Assembly (NCBI GenBank): GCA_947646015.1
Contig: CANSEY010000012.1
Coordinates: 41,235-105,234 of the forward strand
Direction of reading: 5' to 3'
DNA from: an uncultured Bacteroides sp.
Lineage (GTDB): Bacteria; Bacteroidota; Bacteroidia; Bacteroidales; Bacteroidaceae
Length of the DNA stretch: 64,000 bases
This document shows, piece by piece, positions 63,964 through 64,000 of this stretch; position 1 is the stretch's first letter, and each line of letters starts with the position of its first letter. Position numbers and translations under genes: made by a program. The notes beneath the pieces are model-generated. The model saw only the letters and a list, made by a program, of their open reading frames with translations. It made no database searches and had not been told where the DNA came from.

Positions 63964-64000
63964 AGTACCCGTTGTCTTTGTATCTTTAAGTCTCGATCTT
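63949..64000. mobile_element. possible left end of an IS66-like element
   Basis: The sequence from 63949 begins GTAAGCCCCCGATAAAGTAC, with the GTAAG start typical of IS66-family terminal repeats. It interrupts a coding frame abruptly. Only 52 bases are visible and no transposase is in view, so this is tentative. Confidence 0.4.

Overview
The window looks like chromosome from a gut Bacteroides, probably near the B. thetaiotaomicron/ovatus group; the species is inferred, not shown. The evidence is a SusC/SusD polysaccharide utilisation locus, many promoters with the Bacteroides -7 box TANNTTTG, a fimbrillin-type lipoprotein, a CepA/CblA/CfxA-style class A beta-lactamase and Bacteroides-typical families such as DUF6078. 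No rRNA, tRNA, integrase or CRISPR array was seen.

Positions 1-11600 hold scattered housekeeping genes: a partial Fpg/Nei-like glycosylase, an SDR-lipocalin fusion, a small GNAT protein, a zinc ribbon protein, an SDR, a TrkH potassium transporter, a MATE exporter, a fimbrillin lipoprotein and an RluA-type pseudouridine synthase. Positions 10700-28000 are one PUL. An AraC regulator is divergent from a nine-gene operon: SusC, SusD, esterase, two paralogous beta-helix proteins, GH78 alpha-L-rhamnosidase, GH130, a clan-A-like glycosidase lipoprotein and an SSS symporter. A surface/periplasmic pathway would trim a rhamnose-containing glycan, the symporter would import a product, and the cytoplasmic GH130 enzyme would split it.

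Positions 28000-40600 hold an SGNH hydrolase, a MaoC-like protein, MarC, a VOC-GNAT-GNAT fusion, the beta-lactamase, a SEC-C protein, an MNT-HEPN protein, a VirE-type primase/helicase flanked by unusual repeats, an alcohol dehydrogenase and a TrmH-type methyltransferase.

From about 40690 to the end the DNA is visibly richer in A+T and looks like a defence island with two divergent operons around a 1 kb AT-rich spacer. The leftward operon encodes an XRE-like regulator, a radical SAM protein, DptF, DptG and DptH (the phosphorothioation-dependent restriction trio), then a MazG-like pyrophosphohydrolase, a nuclease-DUF2075 helicase and an unknown protein. No dndBCDE modification genes are present; the radical SAM gene sits where they would be expected. 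The rightward set begins with a frameshifted AAA ATPase. A tight operon follows: a PemK/MazF-like protein, an HTH/sigma-like protein, an unknown protein, a 1175-residue P-loop ATPase, a 508-residue helical protein, and a gene cut off after about 36 codons by what looks like an insertion sequence end.

A second theme is three intergenic arrays (958-1045, 4021-4092, 35600-35760) with the same geometry: 21-22 bp period and alternating inverted half-sites. Each uses a different sequence word. I know of no described function for them.
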